Positions 7,688 through 14,596 of a stretch of 64,000 nt of DNA are shown piece after piece (within the stretch, counting starts at the first letter, position 1; each line of letters opens with the position of its first letter). The notes below the pieces were generated by a model. It was not told the DNA's origin. It saw only the letters and a list, made by a program, of their open reading frames with translations, and did not search any database. This DNA comes from Stenotrophomonas maltophilia. Lineage in GTDB: Bacteria; Pseudomonadota; Gammaproteobacteria; Xanthomonadales; Xanthomonadaceae. The stretch is taken from NCBI RefSeq assembly GCF_002799245.1, contig NZ_NEQV01000005.1, positions 124,001 through 188,000 of the forward strand. The letters are read 5' to 3'. A program made the position numbers and the translations under genes.

Positions 7688-7945
7688 TCAGCGCCTCTGG
7701 CCGGGCGGCAACGTGGGGAGCTGCTGGGGCTCGGCAACTGCCGCCGTCAGGTTTCCGGTTTCATGGGCCAACCGGATCGCGTCGAGCTCGACCTTCACCG
7801 CACCGATGTAGGTGGTGGCCACGATGGTCGAGGCCTTGGCGCGCTCGATGACCTGGCCCATCTGTTCGGCACTCAGGTCGTCGTCGCCCAAGCGTTCGAG
7901 CATGGCGACCAGGTGGTCGCGGACGTCACTGACCTTGTTCTTCAT
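7688..7945 (-). CDS. Hypothetical early protein
   Basis: 85 residues. The N-terminal 50 form one or two helices (VRDHLVAMLERLGDDDLSA, QVIERAKASTIVATTYIGAV). This resembles small phage proteins of the kind annotated as possible regulators, but no function can be given. The start overlaps the HNH gene by 20 bp. Confidence 0.6.
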   Translation of the reverse strand: MKNKVSDVRDHLVAMLERLGDDDLSAEQMGQVIERAKASTIVATTYIGAVKVELDAIRLAHETGNLTAAVAEPQQLPTLPPGQRR

Positions 7946-8648
7946 CTTCTTGCTCCTTGATTCGCCTCTTGAGCCGGCGCGTGATGCTGGACTTCAGGTG
8001 GACAAGTTCTTTCAGTTCCGGCGGGAACCGGTTGTGGTAGCTGTTGCGCCGCATGTTCTCGGCGAGGGTCACGGTCTCGAGGCGATCAGCAGTGATCTCG
8101 GCGGCGACCAGCGTCTTCAGGCCGGGCCGGAACACCACGATGTGTCCCTCCGGTACCGGGCCGTTTGCCGCCTCCCAGACCATCACGTGCACCGGGCGCC
8201 AGCGATTGACTGGGAACAGGGCTGGGTCGTCTGTGACCTTGCGCATCAGCACCTTCCGTTTCGGATCGACCTTCTCGGTCCCGATCGGCACGTAGTTGCG
8301 CGCCTCGCTGGCCGGGCGCCCCTTCTTGAACTGGGTTTCTCGCATCCGGCCGGCATACCAGCCAGGTCGCCGCAGGCCCTTGTTCGGTGGGGTGCTGCCG
8401 GGCTTGATCCGTGACGCGATCGATCCCGGTTCCTGCGTCCCGTTCCAGAGCGCGGCCATCGGCTGGGTGTGGAAGTCCTCGGCCTTCTGCAGGCCCAGCA
8501 ACGCTGCTCGTCGGTACACCGCGGCCTTGGGTCGCTCGAGGACGTGGGCGATCAGAAAGGCGGGAAACCGCGGCCAGTTCAGCCGCAGCGTCTCGTCCTC
8601 GTCGACCGTCCAGGGCCGGCGCGCGTTGGGGTGTGACTTGCGCGTCAT
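7926..8648 (-). CDS. HNH endonuclease with N-terminal Myb-like domain
   Basis: 240 residues. Residues 10-55 (WTVDEDETLRLNWPRFPAF..) look like a Myb/SANT-type DNA-binding helix bundle. The C-terminal half has the HNH pattern VHVMVWEAANGPVPEGHIVV, then a short spacer, NLETV-like RLETVTLAENMRRN. It may be a free-standing homing-type nuclease or a phage DNA-processing enzyme. It sits inside the operon and is not an obvious interruption of another gene. Confidence 0.8.
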   Translation of the reverse strand: MTRKSHPNARRPWTVDEDETLRLNWPRFPAFLIAHVLERPKAAVYRRAALLGLQKAEDFHTQPMAALWNGTQEPGSIASRIKPGSTPPNKGLRRPGWYAGRMRETQFKKGRPASEARNYVPIGTEKVDPKRKVLMRKVTDDPALFPVNRWRPVHVMVWEAANGPVPEGHIVVFRPGLKTLVAAEITADRLETVTLAENMRRNSYHNRFPPELKELVHLKSSITRRLKRRIKEQEDEEQGQ

Positions 8649-8651
8649 GGG

Positions 8652-9368
8652 TCACGGGTTCCACCCGGAACGCCCTGGAGCGGGGGGCTGCCGCCGCGCG
8701 CGCTGCCGAATGGCTTCCTTCCGGAAGAACTCGCCGTGCTCGATCTTCTGACCGCGGATTCGGAAGCCCCAGCTGTGCGCGCGCGGCGGTAGGGTCAGCA
8801 CCACCGTCCAGGTGCCTTCGGCCTGCAGGTCGTCAGCCAGCGCGATACGATGCCAGCCCTCAGCACGGCGGAACAGCAGCTGGCCAGCGCCATACCAGGT
8901 CGACGAGTAAGGTTCCTCGGCGATCGCCGAGGGCAGCGCGTCCGGTACCGCCGGCAGCGGCCCGTCGAAGGGGCGATGCTCGAAGTACCCACCGCGCAGG
9001 ATCAGGCTGAAGAAGGACCAGGGGTGGTCGTGGAAGACGCCGCCGTCGTCGCTGCTGCGGATGTGGTGCAGACGCAGGGCCAACCAGGGCCGGGGCTGGC
9101 CACGGTCGTCGACGCCGGCGCGGCCGATACGCAGCAGCCAGAAGCGGTCCATGTACGGCGTGCCATCGGCGTTGACCAGGTGGAAGTAGGGGGTGCGGGT
9201 GCCGCGCTGAATCAGTGCAGCGGCAACGCGGTCCAGCACGCGCCGGCCCACAGTGAGGGGCGGCGCCTGCAGATCCATGTAGCTGCCGCAGCGGCCGCAC
9301 GATTCCATATCCGGCCAGTCTCGGGCGCAGCCGAACAGGGCACAGATGAAGGCGCGCACACGGCTCAC
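8652..9368 (-). CDS. Cupin-like protein with N-terminal CxxC motif
   Basis: 238 residues. The first 35 contain CALFGC and ESCGRCGSY, a probable small zinc site. Residues 95-190 carry a beta-barrel pattern with HHIRSSDDGGVFHDHPWSFF, followed by LILRGGYFEH and later an AEGWHRI strand. This resembles the two metal-binding motifs of cupins (HxH...E, then H). Cupins include isomerases, dioxygenases and sugar-modifying enzymes. The substrate cannot be told from sequence. Confidence 0.6.
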   Translation of the reverse strand: MSRVRAFICALFGCARDWPDMESCGRCGSYMDLQAPPLTVGRRVLDRVAAALIQRGTRTPYFHLVNADGTPYMDRFWLLRIGRAGVDDRGQPRPWLALRLHHIRSSDDGGVFHDHPWSFFSLILRGGYFEHRPFDGPLPAVPDALPSAIAEEPYSSTWYGAGQLLFRRAEGWHRIALADDLQAEGTWTVVLTLPPRAHSWGFRIRGQKIEHGEFFRKEAIRQRARRQPPAPGRSGWNP

Positions 9369-9610
9369 GGCTGCTCGCCCTTGTAGGTCGCGACCAGGCC
9401 GCTGGCTGCGGTCAACGTGCCGGCCTCGATCTGGCGCAGGCGGCGGGCACGCTCAGCCCGGCCGCCGCCGGCCGGTGCCCAGGTGGTGCGATGGCGTGCT
9501 GGCACGCGGCGGACAGGGGCGGCGCGCGCTGCGCGCTGCGGCCTGGCCAGCAGCGCGGGCAGCAGGAGGTCGAGGGAGAAGCGGCCAGTGCTCAGAAGAT
9601 GCGGGTGCAT
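9365..9610 (-). CDS. Small Arg-rich hypothetical protein
   Basis: 81 residues, very basic (many Arg/Ala), beginning MHPHLLSTGRFSLDLLLPALLA and ending EAGTLTAASGLVATYKGEQP. The start at 9610 has a GAGGTCC upstream and the stop overlaps the next gene by 4 bp. No domain recognised; possibly a nucleic-acid-binding peptide. Confidence 0.5.
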   Translation of the reverse strand: MHPHLLSTGRFSLDLLLPALLARPQRAARAAPVRRVPARHRTTWAPAGGGRAERARRLRQIEAGTLTAASGLVATYKGEQP

Positions 9611-9617
9611 AGGGACC

Positions 9618-10520
9618 TCATGCGTAGGTGGTGAGGCGGAAGTGCTCGCGGACCAGGTCATAGAGCCGGCCGACTTCGGCGATCTGCAGGGCGAACCGGG
9701 CATCGAACTCGGCGCGCCTGCCGTCCTCGTCGCCGTGCTGCAGCTGCTCCACTGCGCCGTCCAGGAAGCGGAGCTTTCGGACGATCAGGTCGTCACCGAC
9801 GACGAAGGAGAGGTGGTCGTCCAGCACCAGGGCGAGCTTGGTCACCTGCTTGCCGGTCTCCAGGTGCAGGTCGACCTCGTCGCAGCGCAGTTCGTGGTGC
9901 TGGCAGCGAACGATTGCGCCGCCCTCGACCGGATCGCGCAGCTCGCATTCCTCGCCCAGGCTGAGGCCGTCGGGCAGGGCTTCACCGGCAACCCAACCGG
10001 TAAGAATCGCCCGCGGCGAAACCTCGGCATTCAAGGGCAGGGCGGGGAAGCTGCCGACCACGTTGCGCAGCTGGCTCATGGCGGCCTCGCCGGTCTTACG
10101 GCTGCTGGTGTCGACGAACACAACGCCGCGCTGGTGGTCCAGGTAGAGATCCGTGCGGGAGGGGCGGACGAAGGCACGAGGCAGCAGCTCGTGCAGCAGG
10201 TCGTCCTTGATGCGCTTCCGTTCGCGGCCGCCGGGGCGGCGCCCGTCGCGTTCCTCGATCTCCAGCAGCTTGAGGTCGAGCAGGTTGTTCACCACCGCCG
10301 GCGGCAGGATCTTCTCTTCGGCGCCGATGGCCATCCACATGCAGCGTCCGATTTCGTGCGACAGCAGCTCCTTCTCTTCGCGGCCGAACGGCGAAATGAA
10401 GCCGGCCGAGCACATTTCTAGCGGGCCCACCGGCTTCAAGGCGCGCGCCTGCAGGCCGTCCTGCCAGTCGAACATCTGCAGCTGCGGGTAGGTGAACATC
10501 GTGAGGTTGCGGAAGAACAT
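9618..10520 (-). CDS. rdgC: Recombination-associated protein RdgC
   Basis: A 300-residue RdgC homologue, the usual length. RdgC forms a ring around double-stranded DNA and restrains RecA. Family signatures seen: MFFRNLTMFTY at the start, EMCSAGFISPFG, MWMAIGAEEKILPPAVVNN, then EIEERDGRRPGGRERK and LLPRAFVRPSRTDLYLD. In a phage it could protect replicating DNA or modulate RecA-dependent recombination. It is the clearest enzyme-class gene in the left operon. Confidence 0.93.
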   Translation of the reverse strand: MFFRNLTMFTYPQLQMFDWQDGLQARALKPVGPLEMCSAGFISPFGREEKELLSHEIGRCMWMAIGAEEKILPPAVVNNLLDLKLLEIEERDGRRPGGRERKRIKDDLLHELLPRAFVRPSRTDLYLDHQRGVVFVDTSSRKTGEAAMSQLRNVVGSFPALPLNAEVSPRAILTGWVAGEALPDGLSLGEECELRDPVEGGAIVRCQHHELRCDEVDLHLETGKQVTKLALVLDDHLSFVVGDDLIVRKLRFLDGAVEQLQHGDEDGRRAEFDARFALQIAEVGRLYDLVREHFRLTTYA

Positions 10521-10678
10521 CAGGTGTCTCCGGTCTGTTCAGAGGTGACGCTGCTGCCTTCGGGCAGCTCGGAAAGGCCCAAGGTGTAGAGCGCGTCGTC
10601 GATCGCGGCCTGCTCGGCTTCTGCGATGACGCTGTGCGGTCCAGCCACGCCCGGGATATGGACGTGGAAGAGCCTCAT
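10520..10678 (-). CDS. Hypothetical 52-residue protein
   Basis: A very short protein starting MRLFHVHIPGVAGPHSVIAE. It looks like a single beta-alpha unit. The start is supported by a 4-bp overlap with the preceding gene, and the stop overlaps rdgC by 1 bp. Function unknown. Confidence 0.5.
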   Translation of the reverse strand: MRLFHVHIPGVAGPHSVIAEAEQAAIDDALYTLGLSELPEGSSVTSEQTGDT

Positions 10679-10938
10679 GGTCGGCAGGCCTCGGCGATGC
10701 GCTGGAACTTGCGCGCCCAGGTGGCCAGGTCCGGCTTCATGCCCGCGCTCCAGGCGATCTGGAAGATCGTGCCGAAGCGGATCCGCAGCGCGCGCCACTG
10801 GTCCGGCGGTGCAGTCGACACCGCGCGCTGGTAGCGCTGCACGCGCGCCGCGGGGGTGATTGCCGGCGGCATGCGGTCCAGGTCGTGCTGCAGGATCGCG
10901 TCGACGCCGTGCCCCAGCAGGTGCAGGTCTGCCGTCAT
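10675..10938 (-). CDS. Hypothetical early protein
   Basis: 87 residues, helical, with RALRIRFGTIFQIAWSAGMKPDL near the end. Both ends overlap neighbours by 4 bp. No recognised family. Confidence 0.55.
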   Translation of the reverse strand: MTADLHLLGHGVDAILQHDLDRMPPAITPAARVQRYQRAVSTAPPDQWRALRIRFGTIFQIAWSAGMKPDLATWARKFQRIAEACRP

Positions 10939-11183
10939 GACATGGCCCTCCCGTGCACCACCCAGAACAGGTCGGCCAGCGCCGGCGGCACCGGGGACAT
11001 GGTGCGCACCTCGTTGAAGGCGGCTTCGATGATCTGCTCGAAGGTGCGGCCATCTGGTGCGCGCGCGGCTTCGCCTTCAACCTTCAGGAGGCCGGCGAGG
11101 TATTCCCTGCTGCTAGGACTCAGGTTCCCGATCAGGTCGTCGAGGTCGATCTCAGCGTCGACGGTCATGGTCACCGAGTTCAT
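10935..11183 (-). CDS. Hypothetical early protein
   Basis: 82 residues with an acidic N-terminus (TVDAEIDLDDLIGNLSPSS) and helices after it. The start at 11183 is fixed by an ATGA overlap with the small gene upstream. Function unknown. Confidence 0.55.
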   Translation of the reverse strand: MNSVTMTVDAEIDLDDLIGNLSPSSREYLAGLLKVEGEAARAPDGRTFEQIIEAAFNEVRTMSPVPPALADLFWVVHGRAMS

Positions 11184-11308
11184 GACAGCACCGCCCGGGA
11201 TCCGAGGCCTACCGCCACGCCCAGCAGGAAGCCGGCCGTGCCACCAATCGCCAGCACCCGTCGGAACAGCACTGCGGTGGCCTCGGCGACGATGTCCTCC
11301 GCCTTCAT
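11180..11308 (-). CDS. 42-residue single-pass membrane peptide
   Basis: A tiny gene with 4-bp ATGA overlaps on both sides. It encodes MKAEDIVAEATAVLF followed by a hydrophobic segment (residues 19-36, VLAIGGTAGFLLGVAVGL) and a short basic tail. The double overlap makes translation likely although the frame is below common length cut-offs. Small membrane peptides in early operons often act on host membrane functions; no specific role is visible. Confidence 0.6.
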   Translation of the reverse strand: MKAEDIVAEATAVLFRRVLAIGGTAGFLLGVAVGLGSRAVLS

Positions 11309-11559
11309 GCTGCACCGCCTTTGACACGCGCCAAGGCGTCGAGGCGGCGCTTCCACGCATCCCGGGTAGCCTGGAACTCGTCATGGTTTGCCGGCCAGCC
11401 CAACCACGCCTCACGTGCACGGTTGTATTCCTCGTCGGCCGCGATCAGCTCGGCGACTGCGGCGCGGGCGGCCTCCTGCGCGACGTAGGCCTGTCCTGCG
11501 CCCTTCTCGCGCTCTATCGCCTGATCCATCACTGCCAGCACATCGACAGGGGCGCTCAT
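11305..11559 (-). CDS. Helical hypothetical early protein
   Basis: 84 residues, almost entirely helical and Ala-rich, with heptad-like spacing (AVMDQAIEREKGAGQAYVA.. ADEEYNRAREAWLGW). Probably an oligomerising or adaptor protein. It overlaps both neighbours by 4 bp. Confidence 0.55.
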   Translation of the reverse strand: MSAPVDVLAVMDQAIEREKGAGQAYVAQEAARAAVAELIAADEEYNRAREAWLGWPANHDEFQATRDAWKRRLDALARVKGGAA

Positions 11560-11975
11560 GCGGCACCGCCTTGGGGCATCACGAAGCGGTAGCCGCGCAG
11601 GCGGATGGTCTCGATGGCGTGCTTATGGCCAGCGGCAGCGAGCTTGCGGCGCACGCGCGATACCAGCACCTGCAGGACGTTGGATTCCCGCGACGGCGGC
11701 TTGCTGCCCGGGTACATCGCGGCATGCAGTGCGTCGACTTCCACCAGGCGATCCGGGGCCGCGACCAGAACCTGCATCACCACGGTCTCGGTGCGGCTGA
11801 GCTTGATGCTGCTGCCGGCGATCAGCAGGCGCTGTCCCATGATGACGGGCGCGGTATGGCTGGCAGCCTCGCCGCAGCTGCTGCAGAGATCCTTGTCGAT
11901 CCAGGAGCAGCCGCCCCGGCAGGCCTGCAGCTCGGTGCAGCCGCAGATGCGGCAGCGGCGTTCGGTGAAGGCCAT
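11556..11975 (-). CDS. Regulator: zinc motif fused to OmpR-type winged helix
   Basis: 139 residues. Residues 8-34 hold CRICGCTELQACRGGCSWID and CSSC, a zinc-finger-like Cys cluster. Residues 58-135 match the C-terminal effector domain of OmpR/PhoB regulators: LSRTETVVMQVLVAAPDRLV, then SNVLQVLVSRVRRKL and IETIRLRGYRF. There is no receiver domain, so activity would not depend on Asp phosphorylation. It is the second gene after the leftward promoter and may control early phage or host genes. Confidence 0.75.
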   Translation of the reverse strand: MAFTERRCRICGCTELQACRGGCSWIDKDLCSSCGEAASHTAPVIMGQRLLIAGSSIKLSRTETVVMQVLVAAPDRLVEVDALHAAMYPGSKPPSRESNVLQVLVSRVRRKLAAAGHKHAIETIRLRGYRFVMPQGGAA

Positions 11976-12475
11976 CAGTGCACCTCCACGAAAGCCAGGT
12001 CATAGATGACGCACCGCGCCCGGGCCACCACTGGGGAGGTGGCTTCCGTCGACAGGGGGACGACGGTATTGGCCCGGGCGCAGGCGTCGGGGGAAACGGA
12101 GTAGGTGCCGACGACAACCGCGTCGACGGCGTCGAGCGCGAGCTGCCAGCGGTAGGGGGAGAAGTCCTTGGCCAGCGCGGCGGAGACGCCGGAGGCACAG
12201 TCCGGCACGCGGCCGGCATCGTTGAAGCCGTTGAGCACTGCCTGCGCGATGGTGGTGCGCAGGCCCCAGTCGTTCTCGTTGGCCAGGGTGTAGACCTCCA
12301 GCGCCGCGCAGATGCGCGGGCTGGTGATCACCAGCGCAGCTGGTGCCCGGACGGCCTGGCCGGGTTCGTCTGTGGAAGGGGACGATGGGGAGAAGAAGGC
12401 GCCAAGGCCGGTGGCTCCGAGAGCCCCCAGTGCCAGGTACAGCGACGAAGACAGTGCAGACATGTGCTCAACCAT
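11975..12475 (-). CDS. Membrane-anchored hypothetical protein, first gene of left operon
   Basis: 166 residues. Residues 5-30 are hydrophobic (SSSLYLALGALGATGLGAFF), a signal anchor or signal peptide. The rest is probably periplasmic, with Cys pairs and ICAALEVYTLANENDWGLRT, VLNGFNDAGRVPDC. The ATG at 12475 lies about 12 nt after the predicted start of the leftward transcript; an in-frame ATG at 12463 is an alternative. Function unknown. Confidence 0.65.
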   Translation of the reverse strand: MVEHMSALSSSLYLALGALGATGLGAFFSPSSPSTDEPGQAVRAPAALVITSPRICAALEVYTLANENDWGLRTTIAQAVLNGFNDAGRVPDCASGVSAALAKDFSPYRWQLALDAVDAVVVGTYSVSPDACARANTVVPLSTEATSPVVARARCVIYDLAFVEVH

Positions 12476-12492
12476 CCGTGCTTGGGATGGTG

Positions 12493-12537
12493 AGCAAAAT
12501 ATTGCGCAAAACTTAACGTGTCAAGCAAAAGTTTGCT
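12493..12537 (-). promoter_or_regulatory. Leftward early promoter with two repressor operators
   Basis: On the minus strand TTGACA (12524-12519), a 17-bp spacer and TATTTT (12501-12496) form a near-consensus sigma-70 promoter. Two copies of an imperfect palindrome overlap it. AGCAAAAGTTTGCT (12524-12537) abuts the -35 box, and AGCAAAATATTGCG (12493-12506) covers the -10 box. The same element occurs twice at the rightward promoter. This is the lambda PL/OL arrangement, inferred from sequence. Confidence 0.8.
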
Positions 12538-12542
12538 TAATG

Positions 12543-13178
12543 CTATCTCGCTGCCACAGATCGGTCTCTGGCCGCTTCCATCAGCTGGTAGTCATCCAGT
12601 CGCCGCCGCTGGGCCAGGGCCTCGTCAAACGCACGGCCTTGTGCCTCCTTCCATGCCGAAAAGGACGCGTCGCTCGCGGAGATATTGCTGTTCTCCGGGA
12701 GGGCCAAGAACATTCGCTCTCGCGTCTCCCGTACCTCACCCGGTGAGGCAGGGGAGGGCAACGTCATGCCGAGCTTCCGCGCGAGTTCGCGGTCCGTTGC
12801 GCCGAAGGCGTCGGAAGGGACATCGCGCGCGAATGGGTTGCCTACGACAGGCGTCATGACCGGCTGTCGGCGCGTTGCCTCAGCAGGCTCTCGAGTTGCG
12901 GCAGTCTGACGATTGCACTGCGCCAATGCGACTTTGACCCCCGTGTCCGATCCGGCGGCGCCGGCAGCAGGGATGGCGCACTCTAGGAAGCTACGCCTCT
13001 GGGGCTCAGGCTGATTTTCATGAAGTTCGCGGCAGAAGCTGAGGTTAACCCGTGACCCTTCATTGCTCTTCGCGGCAACGGAGTATCGATTGACGCAGTC
13101 GGCCGAGGAAGATCCCGTCGTGGCCGAGCAAGCGCTCAAGGCCAGTGACGTTGCGGCAACCAAGGTGAGGATTCGCAC
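12543..13178 (-). CDS. Lipoprotein in the rex position, co-transcribed with repressor
   Basis: 211 residues. The N-terminus MRILTLVAATSLALSACSA is a lipoprotein signal with the lipobox LSAC at residues 14-17. The mature protein has several Cys, a Pro/Thr-rich middle and a helical C-terminus. The GTG start at 13178 has a strong GGAGGTG site and lies 18 bp after the repressor stop. It is therefore probably expressed from the repressor transcript in the lysogen, like lambda rexAB. A surface or periplasmic lipoprotein made by a lysogen could mask a phage receptor or alter the envelope; that is inference. Confidence 0.7.
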   Translation of the reverse strand: MRILTLVAATSLALSACSATTGSSSADCVNRYSVAAKSNEGSRVNLSFCRELHENQPEPQRRSFLECAIPAAGAAGSDTGVKVALAQCNRQTAATREPAEATRRQPVMTPVVGNPFARDVPSDAFGATDRELARKLGMTLPSPASPGEVRETRERMFLALPENSNISASDASFSAWKEAQGRAFDEALAQRRRLDDYQLMEAARDRSVAAR

Positions 13179-13196
13179 GGGTCACCTCCATGTCGA

Positions 13197-13577
13197 CTAC
13201 CCGGTTTTTCGTGAAGGAACGCCCGGGATCTCGGCGTACCTGACTTCGGCATCTGCGACACGATCAATGTTCGCACGAGCAGAGGCAGGGGCTTTGATGT
13301 AGTTGTCGATAAGTCGAGCCAACTCAGGCGACTGTAGGACCTCAAGGGGGACCTGGTCGAGCAGCAGCATCCAGACCGGCACCCCGTATGCGTCAGCTAT
13401 GCCATCCACCGTCCGCAACGTCGGGCTGGTCTCATGGGTCGTGCCGTAGGTCACTACGTTCCCGACACTGCGCTGGGCGAGGCCGGCGCGCTTGGCCACC
13501 TTCGCCTGCGTGTCCCCAGCCGCTTCCATCAGGCGGCGGACGTTGTCGGCGAGGGTGCGGGAGGAATCATTAGCCAC
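13197..13577 (-). CDS. CI-like repressor (XRE family, no protease domain)
   Basis: 126 residues from the GTG at 13577. Residues 8-60 are an XRE-type helix-turn-helix (ADNVRRLMEAAGDTQAKVA, RAGLAQRSVGNVV), followed by GIADAYGVPVWMLLL and a short helical tail. The upstream ATG at 13652 would put both operators inside the coding region, so the GTG is preferred. There is no S24/LexA-like autoprotease domain with its Ser-Lys dyad. Induction would then need another mechanism than RecA-stimulated self-cleavage. It would bind the AGCAAA-N2-TTTGCT operators. Confidence 0.8.
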   Translation of the reverse strand: MANDSSRTLADNVRRLMEAAGDTQAKVAKRAGLAQRSVGNVVTYGTTHETSPTLRTVDGIADAYGVPVWMLLLDQVPLEVLQSPELARLIDNYIKAPASARANIDRVADAEVRYAEIPGVPSRKTG

Positions 13578-13601
13578 CTGAGCAGGATATTGATCAGGGT
13601 C

Positions 13602-13650
13602 GGCAAAGTATTGCTTTTCATCTGAGCAAAAGTTTGCTACAAAACTGCCC
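13602..13650 (+). promoter_or_regulatory. Rightward early promoter region with two operators
   Basis: Two operator copies lie between the repressor and the cro-like gene: GGCAAAGTATTGCT (13602-13615) and AGCAAAAGTTTGCT (13625-13638). A weak promoter TTTTCA-17 bp-TACAAA (13615-13643) would start transcription at about 13650, next to the ATG at 13651. No ribosome-binding site precedes that ATG, so the message may be leaderless. The repressor gene is read the other way from here. Confidence 0.6.
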
Positions 13651-13983
13651 ATGGACGCCGATACCCTCTTGCATCAAACCGTGGTGCGCCTGCGTGCGCA
13701 TGAAGGGAAGTACGCCGAGATCGCCCGGCAGAACCCGGACATCGGCTATTCGTGGCTGACAAAGCTGGCGCACGGGCAGATCACGAACCCGACGATCGCC
13801 AGCCTGCAGCAGCTCATCGAGGCGCTGAACGCCTTCGAAGGCCTGGAGCGGGGCGGCCTGGCCGAAGTGGTGGCGCAGGCCGATCCGGTTATGGACCCGG
13901 TTATGGACCCGGTTATGGAACAGCGCACCGAACCGAGCGGCGACGTGGACGCCGGCCGCATCGTTCCGCTGGAGACAGCCTGA
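13651..13983 (+). CDS. Cro-like helix-turn-helix regulator
   Basis: 110 residues. The first 60 contain a helix-turn-helix (KYAEIARQNPDIGYSWLTKLAHG, then NPTIASLQQLIEAL). The rest is a linker with PVMD repeats and a short tail. As the first rightward gene facing the repressor across shared operators, it has the place of lambda cro. The ATG has no Shine-Dalgarno sequence, which fits a leaderless transcript. Confidence 0.75.
   Translation: MDADTLLHQTVVRLRAHEGKYAEIARQNPDIGYSWLTKLAHGQITNPTIASLQQLIEALNAFEGLERGGLAEVVAQADPVMDPVMDPVMEQRTEPSGDVDAGRIVPLETA
13885..13920 (+). repeat. Three tandem 12-bp repeats in the cro-like gene
   Basis: CCGGTTATGGAC is repeated three times head to tail (last base A in the third), encoding PVMDPVMDPVME. 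Copy number could vary by slippage without changing frame. Confidence 0.8.
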
Positions 13984-14222
13984 TGGCCCGTCGACACCTC
14001 AGCAATCCTCGCGAAGGGGAGGGCCAAGGCCACGGGCGTGAGATCCGTGAGCTGCGCGCGCTGCGCAACCAGGTCCGGGACCTCCAGCGCCAGGTCGACG
14101 ACCTCAGCGCTTGGCGCGTCCAGCAGCACGAAGATTCCATGCGGACCGCGACGAAAGCGCCGCCGCCGCCGGTCGGATTCTGGGGCCGCCTTCTGGTGGT
14201 GTTCGGTAAGGGGGCGCGATGA
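13983..14222 (+). CDS. Small coiled-coil protein
   Basis: 79 residues. Residues 18-48 (IRELRALRNQVRDLQRQVDD) are a heptad-type coiled coil, and the C-terminus has a PPPPVGFWGRLLVVF hydrophobic patch. The ATG overlaps the preceding stop. Early rightward operon; function unknown. Confidence 0.6.
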   Translation: MARRHLSNPREGEGQGHGREIRELRALRNQVRDLQRQVDDLSAWRVQQHEDSMRTATKAPPPPVGFWGRLLVVFGKGAR

Positions 14223-14596
14223 ACAGCGGCCGCAATACCGCAGGCCGGTCGAACGCGCTGCCTGCGAGCACGCCGACCGTCATGACCGCGGCGCTGAAGC
14301 GCATCGGAGCGCTGGAGCGCCGAGTGCGCGCGCTGGAGCAGCGGCAGCCGGCGTCTAGCGTTCCTGCTCAGAACCAGCGCGCTGCTGTTCCAACAGCCGC
14401 TCCGCTTCCGCCGCCTCCGCCAGCTCCTGGCGGCTCTGCTGCGCCTTCAGGATCTGACGCTCGATCTCCAACAGGCGAAGCACGGTCGCAGCGGCCACGC
14501 CGGCTGGGGCTTCGGGCGAGGTTTTGCCGCGCAGTGTTTGGATGGCGGCGCGAACCACCTCCAGCAGCATTTCTGTGTCGGGATGACTGCCAATGA
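14219..14596 (+). CDS. Doubtful small protein, overlaps an opposite gene
   Basis: 125 codons. The start overlaps the previous stop by ATGA, and residues 25-43 (LKRIGALERRVRALEQRQ) look like real coiled-coil sequence. From about residue 45 the frame is antisense to the gene at 14355-14696 and becomes low-complexity Pro/Ala/Arg. Either the gene is real with a tail evolved over an antisense gene, or a once-shorter frame now reads through. Confidence 0.35.
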   Translation: MNSGRNTAGRSNALPASTPTVMTAALKRIGALERRVRALEQRQPASSVPAQNQRAAVPTAAPLPPPPPAPGGSAAPSGSDARSPTGEARSQRPRRLGLRARFCRAVFGWRREPPPAAFLCRDDCQ

